Below are positions 45,128-53,547 of a stretch of 64,000 nt of DNA, in pieces; positions within the stretch are counted from its first letter, which is position 1; every line of letters starts with the position of its first letter. Under the pieces are notes generated by a model. It ran no database searches. It was given only the letters and a program-made list of their open reading frames with translations, and had not been told where the DNA came from. The stretch spans positions 148,183-212,182 of the forward strand of contig NZ_JAHBGC010000005.1 of assembly GCF_018390645.1 (NCBI RefSeq), written 5' to 3'. A program made the position numbers and the translations under genes. Origin of the DNA: Ancylobacter dichloromethanicus. Lineage in GTDB: Bacteria; Pseudomonadota; Alphaproteobacteria; Rhizobiales; Xanthobacteraceae.

Positions 45128-46150
45128 ATGCACATCACCTCGCTCCGCAAGGGCGTGATCGCCGCCGCCGCGCTCACCGCCGGGCTGGCGGTCTCAGGGG
45201 CCGCGCTGGCCGAGTGGAAGCCTGACCGCCCGGTCGAACTCGTGGTATCGGCCGGTCCGGGCGGCGGCTCGGACATCTTCACCCGCGTGGTGCAGGCCGC
45301 GCTGACCAAGAACAAGCTGGTCGACACCCCGCTCATCGTCGTCAACAAGCCGGGCGGATCGGGCTCGGAGGCGTTCAACTACGCCAAGGACAATGCCGGC
45401 AGCCCCTACAAGGTGTATTTCGGCACCCAGGACGCCTATGTCCTGCCGCTCGGCACCAAGGTCAACTACGCGATGAAGGACCTGACGCCGGTGGCGTCCA
45501 TGGTGTTCGACGTGTTCATCCTGTGGTCGAACCCCAAGGCCTCGGGCATCAACACCGCGCAGGAATTCATCGCCAAGGCCAAGGAGAACCCGGGCAAGGT
45601 CCGCGTCGCCGGCGCCAAGGCCAAGGACGCCGACGAGACCGTGGTGACGCTGGTCGAGCGCGCCACCGGCACCGACCTCGCCTACATCCCCTACAAGTCG
45701 GGCAGCGAGGCCGCGATCCAGGTCGCCGGCGGCCATATCGAGGCCAACACCAACAACCCGAGCGAGAGCCTCGAACAGTGGAAGGCGGGCAACCAGAAGC
45801 CGCTCTGCGTGTTCACCGCCGAGCGCCTCGCCGACAAGACGGTGGTGACCGAGAACATGAGCTGGGCCGACATTCCCACCTGCGTCGAGGCGGGCATCGA
45901 CGTGAAGGACTTCGTGCAGCCGCGCACCGTGTGGATGGCGGCCGACGTGCCGGCCGAGGCGGTCGCCTACTACACCGAGCTGATGCAGAAGGCGATGCAG
46001 ACGCCCGAATTCAAGGACTACACGGCGCGCAACGTCCAGATCACCAAGTTCATGACCGGCGACGAGCTGAAGACCTTCCTCGCCGAGCAGACCAAGAACT
46101 ACGAGAAGATCTACGCCGACAACAACTGGCTGCTGCCGGCCAGCCAGTGA
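45128..46150 (+). CDS. Tripartite tricarboxylate transporter (TTT) binding protein, TctC/Bug type
   Basis: Periplasmic binding protein of 340 residues. Signal peptide ends GAALA at about residue 28. WKPDRPVELVVSAGPGGGSD at the mature start and VNKPGGSGSEAFNYAK are hallmarks of the Bug/TctC family, which binds carboxylates such as tri- and dicarboxylates or aromatic acids. GGGAGGAAA ribosome-binding site before ATG 45128. Followed by two back-to-back hairpins and then the small and large membrane subunits. In this cluster the ligand is probably an organic or sugar acid. Confidence 0.94.
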   Translation: MHITSLRKGVIAAAALTAGLAVSGAALAEWKPDRPVELVVSAGPGGGSDIFTRVVQAALTKNKLVDTPLIVVNKPGGSGSEAFNYAKDNAGSPYKVYFGTQDAYVLPLGTKVNYAMKDLTPVASMVFDVFILWSNPKASGINTAQEFIAKAKENPGKVRVAGAKAKDADETVVTLVERATGTDLAYIPYKSGSEAAIQVAGGHIEANTNNPSESLEQWKAGNQKPLCVFTAERLADKTVVTENMSWADIPTCVEAGIDVKDFVQPRTVWMAADVPAEAVAYYTELMQKAMQTPEFKDYTARNVQITKFMTGDELKTFLAEQTKNYEKIYADNNWLLPASQ

Positions 46151-46155
46151 CGCGC

Positions 46156-46218
46156 CGCGCCGGCTTATCCCCGGCGCGCGGGTGACGACGAGGCGGGGCG
46201 CCGGCTTCGGCCGGCGCC
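46156..46218 (+). other. Two adjacent perfect hairpins after the TctC-type gene
   Basis: Hairpin A: CGCGCCGG (46156-46163), 7-base loop, CCGGCGCG (46171-46178). Hairpin B: GGCGCCGGC (46197-46205), TTCG tetraloop, GCCGGCGCC (46210-46218). No T-runs. Very stable, placed 5 bases after the binding-protein stop; probably protects the upstream mRNA and reduces the level of the permease message. Confidence 0.7.
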
Positions 46219-46281
46219 GGGATGGTGCGAGACGGGGTGCCGGCACGGGCCGGCGCCCCGGGCTCCCGCGGAGTGAAGGCG

Positions 46282-46791
46282 ATGGAAATTTCCCGCAAGA
46301 CCATGGAAGCGGCAACGGCGGTGGTGACCGGCGGCGTCGGCGCGCTGATCTGCTACGGCTCGACCGAGAACGGCATCGGCTGGGGGGCGGGCGGTCCCGA
46401 GCCGGGCTATTTCCCCTTCGGCATCGGCTGCCTGATCCTTCTCGGCAGCCTGGCCACGCTGGTGCAGACCTTCTGGAAATATGCCGGCGCGCGGCACCCG
46501 GGCCCCGGCGCCGTGGCCGAGGAGCCGTTCATCGACGGGACGCGGCTGCGCCTGCTGGTGGCCTTCGCCCTGCCGATTATGGCGATGACGGCGATCTCGG
46601 TCTGGCTCGGCCTCTATATCGGCATGGGCCTGTACATCTTCTACACGATGCGCGTTTCCGCCGGCTTCCGCACCCTGTCCAGCCTGGCGACGGCGCTGCT
46701 GGTGATCGCCATCAATTTCGTCGTGTTCGAGAAGCTGTTCATGGTCCCGCTGCTCAAGGGCCCGATCCTCGAATATTTCGGCATCTACTGA
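46282..46791 (+). CDS. TTT transporter small membrane subunit, TctB type
   Basis: A 169-residue membrane protein with four predicted helices: the first around AATAVVTGGVGALICYGSTE, then FGIGCLILLGSLATLVQTFW, LLVAFALPIMAMTAISVWLG and SSLATALLVIAINFVVFEKL. The GPEPGYFPF segment after helix one is typical of TctB. ATG 46282 was chosen as the start of homology behind GAGTGAAGG; an upstream ATG lies near the hairpins. Works with TctA at 46820. Confidence 0.92.
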   Translation: MEISRKTMEAATAVVTGGVGALICYGSTENGIGWGAGGPEPGYFPFGIGCLILLGSLATLVQTFWKYAGARHPGPGAVAEEPFIDGTRLRLLVAFALPIMAMTAISVWLGLYIGMGLYIFYTMRVSAGFRTLSSLATALLVIAINFVVFEKLFMVPLLKGPILEYFGIY

Positions 46792-46819
46792 ACAACAAGA
46801 ACACAACGGGGGAAGCGCC

Positions 46820-48343
46820 ATGGGCAATTTCGGGCAATTGATGGATGGCTTCGCCGTCGCCCTCACCCTGCATCACGTGATGATCATGGTGATCGGCGTG
46901 CTGCTCGGCCTGATCGTCGGCGTGCTGCCGGGGCTGGGGGCGCCGAACGGCGTGTCGCTGCTGCTGCCGCTGACCTTCACCATGGACCCGATCTCGGCGA
47001 TCATCCTTCTGACCTCGATGTATTGGGGCGCGCTGTTCGGCGGCTCGACCACCTCGATCCTGTTCAACATTCCCGGCGAGCCCTCTTCCGTCGCCACCAC
47101 CTTCGACGGCCACCCGATGGCCAAACAGGGCGAGGCGGTGCGGGCGCTGACGCTCGCCTTCGGCTCGGCCGGCTTCGGCGCCATGGTGGGCGTCATCGTC
47201 ATCACCTTGCTCTCGTCCTGGGTCGCCAATTTCGCCCTGCGCTTCGGCTCGCCGGAATACTTCGCCGTCTATTTCATGGCCTTCGCCAGCTTCATCGGCA
47301 TGGCCGGAGGCTCGCCGTTCAAGACGCTGGTGTGCATCATGCTCGGCCTCGCGGTCGGCACGGTGGGCATGGACACGATCTCGGGCGAGGGGCGCCTCAC
47401 CTTCGGCATCACCCAGCTCACCAACGGCATCTCCTTCCTCATCGTGGTGATCGGCCTGTTCGGCATCGGCGAATTGCTGCTCACCATCGACGAGGGCTAC
47501 AAATTCGACGGGGTGAAGGCCAAGCTCAGCCTGCCGGTGATCCTGCGCACCCTCGCCGAGCTGCCGCGCTACTGGGTGACGCTGCTGCGCAGCGCGCTGG
47601 TCGGCTGCTGGATGGGCATCACGCCCGGCGGGCCGACCGCCGCCTCCTTCATGAGCTATGCGCTGGGTCGCCGCTTCTCCAAGCGCGGCAAGTATTTCGG
47701 CAAGGGCGAGCCGGAGGGCATCGTCGCCCCGGAGACCGCCGACCATTCCGCCGGCTCCTGCGCCCTGCTGCCGATGCTGGCGCTCGGCGTGCCGGGCTCG
47801 GCGACGGCGGCGGTGATGATGGGCGGGCTGATGATCTGGGGTCTTTCCCCCGGGCCGATGCTGTTCACCTCGCGGCCGGACTTCGTCTGGGGCCTGATCG
47901 CCTCGATGTATATGGGCAACGTCATCGCCGTGGTGCTGGTGCTCGCCACCGTGCCGATCTTCGCCTGGATACTGCGTGCGCCCTTCACCGTGGTCGGGCC
48001 GCTCATCGCCATTGTCTGCCTGATCGGCGCCTACACGGTGTCCAACCACATGTTCGACGTGTGGGTGGCGCTGGCCTTCGGCGTCGCCGGCTATGTGTTC
48101 AAGAAGCTCGACTACCCGCTGGCCCCCTTCGTGCTGGCGGTGGTGCTGGGCGACAAGGCGGAGGATGCGTTCCGCCAGTCCATGCTGTCCTCGGGCGGCT
48201 CGCTCGCCGTGTTCTTCGAGAACCCGCTCGTCGCCTCGATGATGGGCATCGGCATCCTGCTGCTGTCGCTGCCGCTGCTGTCGGCGCTGTTCAACGGGCT
48301 GTTCCGGCGCGGCGCCGGCGCCGGCCAGACGTCCTCAAGCTGA
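46820..48343 (+). CDS. TTT transporter large membrane subunit, TctA type
   Basis: A 507-residue permease with about twelve membrane helices. IVGVLPGLGAPNGVSLLLPL near 33-52 is the conserved N-terminal TctA motif, and its partial repeat GCWMGITPGGPTAASFMSYA occurs in the second half, as usual for this family. TSMYWGALFGGSTTSILFNI and VPGSATAAVMMGGLMIWGLS are also family segments. Starts 28 bp after TctB behind GGGGGAAG. Completes the secondary, ion-driven uptake system for the acid-sugar/organic-acid island. Confidence 0.95.
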   Translation: MGNFGQLMDGFAVALTLHHVMIMVIGVLLGLIVGVLPGLGAPNGVSLLLPLTFTMDPISAIILLTSMYWGALFGGSTTSILFNIPGEPSSVATTFDGHPMAKQGEAVRALTLAFGSAGFGAMVGVIVITLLSSWVANFALRFGSPEYFAVYFMAFASFIGMAGGSPFKTLVCIMLGLAVGTVGMDTISGEGRLTFGITQLTNGISFLIVVIGLFGIGELLLTIDEGYKFDGVKAKLSLPVILRTLAELPRYWVTLLRSALVGCWMGITPGGPTAASFMSYALGRRFSKRGKYFGKGEPEGIVAPETADHSAGSCALLPMLALGVPGSATAAVMMGGLMIWGLSPGPMLFTSRPDFVWGLIASMYMGNVIAVVLVLATVPIFAWILRAPFTVVGPLIAIVCLIGAYTVSNHMFDVWVALAFGVAGYVFKKLDYPLAPFVLAVVLGDKAEDAFRQSMLSSGGSLAVFFENPLVASMMGIGILLLSLPLLSALFNGLFRRGAGAGQTSSS

Positions 48344-48418
48344 CCTTCGCCGGCCTGCGGCGCGTCGATGGCGCCGGCTCCAGACGGTATCTGAAAACTA
48401 CTAGCGAGTGAGACCCCC

Positions 48419-49642
48419 ATGTTCGGAGCCCTGCGCCTGCCCCACACCATCCTGTTCGGCGGCGGCCAACGCCATGTCATCGGCGCGGCGGCCGCCCGGC
48501 TTGGCCGCCGCACGCTGGTGTGCACCGATGGCCGCCTGGCGCAGCTTCCCGTCTTCGCCGAGCTGCTGGCGGACCTCGCCGCGCAGGGCGTCGAGGCCAA
48601 GGTCTATGACGGCACGATTCCCGACCTGCCCATCGAGTCGATCAAGGACTGCGTGGCCGGCATCGGCGATTTCAGGCCCGACAGCGTGATCGGCATCGGC
48701 GGCGGCAGCTGCATCGACCTGGCCAAGGTGGTGTCGGTGCTGCTGACCCATGGCGGCGAGGTCAGCACCTATTACGGCGAATTCGCCGTGCCCGGGCCGG
48801 TGCTGCCGCTGATCGCGGTGCCGACCACCTCCGGCACCGGCTCGGAAGTGACGCCGGTCGCCGTCATCCTCGACAGCGGGCGCGGCACCAAGATCGGCAT
48901 CGCCAGCCCCTACATCATTCCGCACATGGCGGTGTGCGACCCCGAGCTGACCATGACCTGCCCGAAGGGCCTCACCGCCTGCTCGGGCGCCGACGCGCTC
49001 GCTCATGCGGTCGAGGCCTATACCAGCAAGGCCCGCCCGGCCGAGGCGATGCTGACCGAGCAGCACGTGTTCATCGGCAAGAACCTGCTGTCCGACCATT
49101 TCGCCAGGCTCGCCGTGGCGAATGTGTTCCGCTACCTCGCCCGTGCCTGCGCCGACGGCGGCGACGTCGAGGCCCGCGAAGGCCTTATGCTGGCCTCGCT
49201 GGCGGCCGGCTGCGCCTTCGGCACGTCGGGCACGGCGGCCGCCCATGCCCTGCAATACCCGGTCGGCAACCTCACCCACACCTCGCACGGCGACGGGGTG
49301 GGGGCGCTGCTGCCCTACGTGATGCAGTTCAACCGTTCCGCCAACCCGCAGGCCTTCGCCGAACTGGCGGAGGTGGTCGACCTCGGCGATGCCGGCATGA
49401 GCGTCGATCAGCGCTCCCAGCTCTTCATCGACGAGGTGGCGGCGCTGTTCGCCGGCATCGGCATTCCGCGCTCGCTGGCGGCGCTGGGCCTCGGTGCCGG
49501 CCATGAGCAGGATGTCGCCGCCGGCGCGCTGAAGGCCGAGCGGCTGGTGAAGAACAACCCGCGCCCGCTCGACCTCGCCGCCATGCTGAACATCACCCAG
49601 GCCGCCTTCGCCGGCGAACGCGCCGCCTTGCGCGACCTGTGA
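48419..49642 (+). CDS. Iron-containing alcohol dehydrogenase (group III)
   Basis: NAD(P)-dependent dehydrogenase of 407 residues. NAD-binding GIGGGSCID (92-100), PTTSGTGSE (135-143), and metal ligands Asp192, His196 (ADALAHAVEAY), His276 and His290 (AAAHALQYPVGNLTHTSHG) are all present. Relatives act on 4-hydroxybutyrate, propanediol, lactaldehyde and other hydroxy acids or diols. Immediately followed (16 bp) by an aldehyde dehydrogenase of the succinate-semialdehyde group, suggesting a hydroxyacid to semialdehyde to diacid route, as in 4-hydroxybutyrate oxidation. Substrate is inferred. Confidence 0.93.
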   Translation: MFGALRLPHTILFGGGQRHVIGAAAARLGRRTLVCTDGRLAQLPVFAELLADLAAQGVEAKVYDGTIPDLPIESIKDCVAGIGDFRPDSVIGIGGGSCIDLAKVVSVLLTHGGEVSTYYGEFAVPGPVLPLIAVPTTSGTGSEVTPVAVILDSGRGTKIGIASPYIIPHMAVCDPELTMTCPKGLTACSGADALAHAVEAYTSKARPAEAMLTEQHVFIGKNLLSDHFARLAVANVFRYLARACADGGDVEAREGLMLASLAAGCAFGTSGTAAAHALQYPVGNLTHTSHGDGVGALLPYVMQFNRSANPQAFAELAEVVDLGDAGMSVDQRSQLFIDEVAALFAGIGIPRSLAALGLGAGHEQDVAAGALKAERLVKNNPRPLDLAAMLNITQAAFAGERAALRDL

Positions 49643-49658
49643 CACCCGAGGGGAACCC

Positions 49659-51170
49659 ATGTCGATCAACACCGCACCCATGACCGCGCACGGCGCCGCC
49701 ACCTATCTCGTCCCCGGCATCGACGCCGAGGGCGCCTTCCCCGTCCCGACCGACCTGCTGATCGGCGACGCATGGGTCGCCGGCGCCGGGGGCGCGCGCA
49801 TCGACATTCTCAACCCGGCGACCGGCGGCGTGCTGACCTCGGTCGCCGACGCCACCGTCGCCGACGGCATGGCGGCGCTCGATGCCGCGCAGGCCGCTGC
49901 CGCCGCCTGGGCGGCGACGCCGCCGCGCGCCCGCGCGGTGATCCTGCAGCGCTGCTTCCACGCCATTGTCGAGCACGCCGACTGGCTGGCCCAGCTCATC
50001 GCGCTGGAGAACGGCAAGGCGCTGCCGGACGCGCGCGGCGAGGTGCTCTACGCCGCCGAGTTCTTCCGCTGGTACGCGGAGGAGGCGGTGCGCATCAATG
50101 GCGACATCGCCATCGCCCCGGCCGGCGGCAACCGCATCATGGTGCAGTACCAGCCGATCGGCATCTCGCTGCTGATCACGCCGTGGAACTTCCCGGCGGC
50201 GATGGCCACCCGCAAGATCGCCCCGGCGCTGGCGGCGGGCTGCACCTGCATCCTCAAGCCGGCCGAGGAAACCCCGCTGACCGCGCTCGCCATCGGTGAG
50301 ATATTGCGCCAGGCGGGGGTGCCGGCCGGCGTGGTCAACATCGTCAACACCTCCGACCCGGCGGCCTTGTGCAGCGCCATCCTGCGCGACCGGCGCACCC
50401 GCAAGCTCTCCTTCACCGGCTCCACCGAGGTCGGCCGCATCCTGCTGCGCGAGGCCTCGCACAACGTCATCAACTCGTCGATGGAACTGGGCGGCAACGC
50501 GCCCTTCCTGGTGCTCGACGACGCCGATCTCGACGCCGCCATCGACGGGGCGATGATCGCCAAGATGCGCAATGCGGGCGAGGCCTGCACCGCCGCCAAC
50601 CGCTTCTATGTGCAGCAGGGCATCTATCCCGCCTTCGTGGAGAAGCTGGTGGAGAAGATGGGGGCGCTGGCGCTCGGCGCCGGCACCGACGCCGCCACCC
50701 AGTGCGGGGCGATGATCAACCGCGCCGCCATCGACAAGATCGAGACGCTGGTCAACGACGCGGTGGCCAAGGGCGCCCGGGTGCGCCTCGGCGGCAAGAC
50801 GCCGGACGGCGAGGGGTTCTTCTATCCCCCCTCGGTGCTCGCCGACGTGCCGTTGGACGCCGACCTGCTGCGCGAGGAGATTTTCGGCCCGGTGGCGGCG
50901 GTGATGGCGTTCACCGACATCGAGGACGCGGTGCGCATGGCCAACGACACCGAGTTCGGCCTCGCCGCCTATGTCTATACCGAGAACATGAAGCTGGGCC
51001 TGCAACTGGCCGAGCGGCTGGAATACGGCATGGTGGCGCTCAATCGCGGCCTCGTCTCCGATCCCGCCGCGCCGTTCGGCGGGGTCAAGCAGAGCGGGCT
51101 CGGACGCGAGGGCGCCCATCACGGGCTGCTCGAATTCACCGAGGCCAAGTACATCGCGGTCAACTGGTGA
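49659..51170 (+). CDS. NAD(P)-dependent aldehyde dehydrogenase, succinate-semialdehyde dehydrogenase type
   Basis: Oxidises an aldehyde to the acid. 503 residues with catalytic Cys310 (NAGEACTAANRF), general-base Glu276 (MELGGNAPFLV), Asn177 (TPWNFPAAM) and cofactor Lys200 (ILKPAEETP). Sequence style, including GMVALNRGLVSDPAAPFGGVKQSGLGREG at the C-terminus in general pattern, resembles GabD/SSADH. A preceding GGGGAA ribosome-binding site supports ATG 49659. Paired with the Fe-alcohol dehydrogenase upstream; together they could convert a 4-hydroxyacid to a dicarboxylate. Intact. Confidence 0.93.
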   Translation: MSINTAPMTAHGAATYLVPGIDAEGAFPVPTDLLIGDAWVAGAGGARIDILNPATGGVLTSVADATVADGMAALDAAQAAAAAWAATPPRARAVILQRCFHAIVEHADWLAQLIALENGKALPDARGEVLYAAEFFRWYAEEAVRINGDIAIAPAGGNRIMVQYQPIGISLLITPWNFPAAMATRKIAPALAAGCTCILKPAEETPLTALAIGEILRQAGVPAGVVNIVNTSDPAALCSAILRDRRTRKLSFTGSTEVGRILLREASHNVINSSMELGGNAPFLVLDDADLDAAIDGAMIAKMRNAGEACTAANRFYVQQGIYPAFVEKLVEKMGALALGAGTDAATQCGAMINRAAIDKIETLVNDAVAKGARVRLGGKTPDGEGFFYPPSVLADVPLDADLLREEIFGPVAAVMAFTDIEDAVRMANDTEFGLAAYVYTENMKLGLQLAERLEYGMVALNRGLVSDPAAPFGGVKQSGLGREGAHHGLLEFTEAKYIAVNW

Positions 51171-51300
51171 TGGCTCGCCGGGCGGATGGCATCACGGAGC
51201 CCGCCATCCGCCCGGAGGGTTTCCGCCCACCCCTCGCGCGGCGGGCGCCCTCGCCGCGCGCCGACGCCCGATGTCGTGTCCCCTTGGTTGGAATGATGAA

Positions 51301-51309
51301 AACCTATAT
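51301..51309 (-). promoter_or_regulatory. ATATAGGTT motif upstream of the second GntR gene
   Basis: On the minus strand ATATAGGTT, 33 bp before the GntR start, in a short AT-rich stretch (about 51290-51320) that stands out from GC-rich surroundings. Shares its core with 44874-44882 and 52201-52209. Confidence 0.4.
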
Positions 51310-51341
51310 CTTATATTATTCCGGGTTTGGGTTTGATTCAC

Positions 51342-52127
51342 ATGGCCGCCAACAATCAGGAGCCGCTGTCCTTCGCGCGGCTGGTCGCGCGCGAAGAGCG
51401 GCGCCCCACCTATCCGCAATCGCTGGTGGAACTGGCCTACGAGCAGCTTCTGTCCATGCTGGTGACGATGAAGATCGCGCCCGGCGCGCATATCGGCATC
51501 GAGGCGCTGGCGCGCCAGCTCGATATTTCCCAGACCCCGATCCGCGAGGCGCTGACGCTGCTGGAGGCGCAGAAGCTCGCCTACAAGATTCCCAATGTCG
51601 GCTTCCGCGCCGCCGAACTGCTGACGCGGCAGGAAGTGCACGATCTGTTCGACCTGCGCCTGCTGATCGAGCCGGCGGCGGCGGCGTTCGCGGCGCAGAA
51701 GGCGGACGATGCCGCGCTGCAGCGGCTCGCCGGCCTTGCCGGCGACATGTCCGATGCGCAGACCGGCAACGAACTCGCCTATGCCCAGTTCGCGGAGGGC
51801 GACGCCCGGCTGCACCATCTGGTGGCGGCGGCCAGCGGCAACCGCTTCATCGCCGAGACGGTGGAAGGGCTGCACGCCCATCTCCACATCTTCCGCTTCC
51901 TGTTCAGGACCAACGCCACCACCAAGGCGGTGCAGGAGCACGAGGCGATCATCAAGGCGCTGCTGGCCCGCGATCCGGCGGCGGCGGAGCGGGCCATGCG
52001 CGAGCATCTCAAGGCCTCGCGGGCGCGCATGAACGTGGTGCTGGAGGAACTGGAGCGGACCACGGAAACGGGACCCGCGCCGGAGGCCGGCGGGCGCACC
52101 CGGCGGGGGCGCACCCGGCGGCGCTGA
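51342..52127 (+). CDS. GntR-family regulator, FCD domain (2)
   Basis: A 261-residue regulator. Winged helix with LAYEQLLSMLVTMKIAPGAH and LARQLDISQTPIREALTLLE (residues about 33-75), then an FCD ligand domain containing DLFDLRLLIEPAAAAFAAQK and the metal-type histidines of DARLHHLVAAASGN and EHEAIIKALLARD. ATG 51342 is preferred to a TTG 15 bases upstream. The C-terminus has a short arginine-rich direct repeat (GGRTRRGRTRRR). It lies between the dehydrogenase pair and the CoA-transferase operon, each preceded by a similar ATATRGGWT motif that may be its operator. Confidence 0.92.
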   Translation: MAANNQEPLSFARLVAREERRPTYPQSLVELAYEQLLSMLVTMKIAPGAHIGIEALARQLDISQTPIREALTLLEAQKLAYKIPNVGFRAAELLTRQEVHDLFDLRLLIEPAAAAFAAQKADDAALQRLAGLAGDMSDAQTGNELAYAQFAEGDARLHHLVAAASGNRFIAETVEGLHAHLHIFRFLFRTNATTKAVQEHEAIIKALLARDPAAAERAMREHLKASRARMNVVLEELERTTETGPAPEAGGRTRRGRTRRR

Positions 52128-52200
52128 GGGCCAGCGCACCGGCCCGTCCGATGCGCGCGGCAGCCACAGGCGCCCCGGATTCAGGCGGGGCCGACAGATC

Positions 52201-52209
52201 ATATGGGAT
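52201..52209 (+). promoter_or_regulatory. ATATGGGAT motif upstream of the CoA-transferase operon
   Basis: ATATGGGAT about 150 bp before the CoA-transferase start, in an AT-rich interruption (TCATATGGGATATTTCG) of otherwise GC-rich intergenic sequence of 232 bp. Third member of the ATATRGGWT set. Confidence 0.4.
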
Positions 52210-52359
52210 ATTTCGAGTGAATGGCGCCGGCCGGCCGATCCGCCGCGTCGTCGCCAACCGCTGCCGCCCCGAGGGCGGGAGCCAGGAGACGCCATGTCGT
52301 CCGCCGACCGGCGCGCCCGGCGCGCGGCCCGAGGGCGACCGAAACGGGAGGACTTTCTG

Positions 52360-53547
52360 ATGGCATTGCCCCTGCAAGGCATACGCGTGCTCGACATCTC
52401 GCAGGTGATGGCGGGGCCCTTCTGCTGCATGCTGCTGGCGGATATGGGCGCCGACGTCATCAAGATCGAGCCGCCGGGGACGGGCGATTCCACCCGCCAT
52501 TCCATGGGCTTCCGCCTCAAGGGCAGCGACAGCCCGGGCTTTCTGGCGCTCAACCGCAACAAGCGCTCGATCACGCTGGACCTGAAGTCGCCCCAGGACC
52601 GCGAGGTGCTCTACGCGCTGGTGAAGACCGCCGACGTGCTGGTGGAGAATGCCCGCCCCGGCGTCGCCGGCCGCCTCGGCATGGACTACCCGACGCTGAA
52701 GGCGATCAACCCGCGCCTCGTCTATGCCAGCATTTCCGGCTTCGGCCAGACCGGGCCGTGGTCGCAGCGGCCGGGCTTCGACCTGATCGCGCAGGCGGTG
52801 TCCGGCATTCTCAGCTCCAATGGCTTCCCGGATATGGAGCCGGCAAAGAACTCCATCGCCGTGGCCGATCTCGGCGCCGGCCTGTTCAGCGCCTATGCCA
52901 TTCTCAGCGCGGTGATCGGGCGGCAGACGAGCGGCGAGGGCCAGCATATCGACGCCTCGCTGTTTGAGGCGGCGCTGGCGCTCTCGATCTGGGAGACGAC
53001 CGAACTGTGGGGCACCGGCACCTCGCCGACCCCGATCGGCTCGGCCAACCGCATGTCGGCGCCCTATCAGGCGGTGGAGGCGTCGGACGGCTGGTTCGTC
53101 ATCGGCGCCGCCAATCAGGGCCTGTGGATCACCTTCCTGAAGGTGCTCGGCCGCGAGGAGCTGCAGGACGACCCGCGCTTTGCCACCAATGCGGCGCGGG
53201 TGACCAACCGCCTCGCGCTGATGGAAGAGCTGGCGCCGACCTTCCTCACCCGCACCCGCGAAGAGTGGATCGACGCGCTGACGGCCGCCGGCGTGCCCAC
53301 GGCGCCGATCCTCGACTATGGCGAGGCGGTTTCGAGCGAGCAGGCGGTGGCCCGCGAGATGGTGCAGATGGTGCCGCACCCGGTGGAGGGCGAGTTCCGT
53401 GCGCTCGGCTTCCCGGTGAAGATGAGCGCCACGCCGCAGGAAATCCGCCTGCCGCCGCCGCTGCTGGACGAGCATGGTGCCGAACTCCGCCGCGAGCTGG
53501 TGGAAAAGGGGCTGCTCAAGCCGTCGACCATCAAGGAGACCGTGTGA
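52360..53547 (+). CDS. Class III (CaiB/BaiF-type) CoA-transferase
   Basis: Transfers CoA between an acyl-CoA donor and a carboxylic acid. 395 residues from ATG 52360, behind a good GGGAGGA site; an upstream ATG would add a basic non-homologous tail. Features: IRVLDISQVMAGPFCCMLLA at 8-27, ADVIKIEPPGTGD (31-43), ASISGFGQTGPWSQRPGFDL with catalytic Asp141, and GEGQHIDASLFEAAL. Translationally coupled (TGATG) with the crotonase gene that follows. Together they activate an organic acid and then modify the CoA ester. Specific acid unknown. Confidence 0.93.
   Translation: MALPLQGIRVLDISQVMAGPFCCMLLADMGADVIKIEPPGTGDSTRHSMGFRLKGSDSPGFLALNRNKRSITLDLKSPQDREVLYALVKTADVLVENARPGVAGRLGMDYPTLKAINPRLVYASISGFGQTGPWSQRPGFDLIAQAVSGILSSNGFPDMEPAKNSIAVADLGAGLFSAYAILSAVIGRQTSGEGQHIDASLFEAALALSIWETTELWGTGTSPTPIGSANRMSAPYQAVEASDGWFVIGAANQGLWITFLKVLGREELQDDPRFATNAARVTNRLALMEELAPTFLTRTREEWIDALTAAGVPTAPILDYGEAVSSEQAVAREMVQMVPHPVEGEFRALGFPVKMSATPQEIRLPPPLLDEHGAELRRELVEKGLLKPSTIKETV

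Noticed and set aside
44883..45158. 91-codon open frame that might carry the missing part of the DUF1537 kinase through a frameshift
   Set aside because: Translation shows no DUF1537 motifs in any frame, so the remnant is a deletion product and not a simple frameshift.
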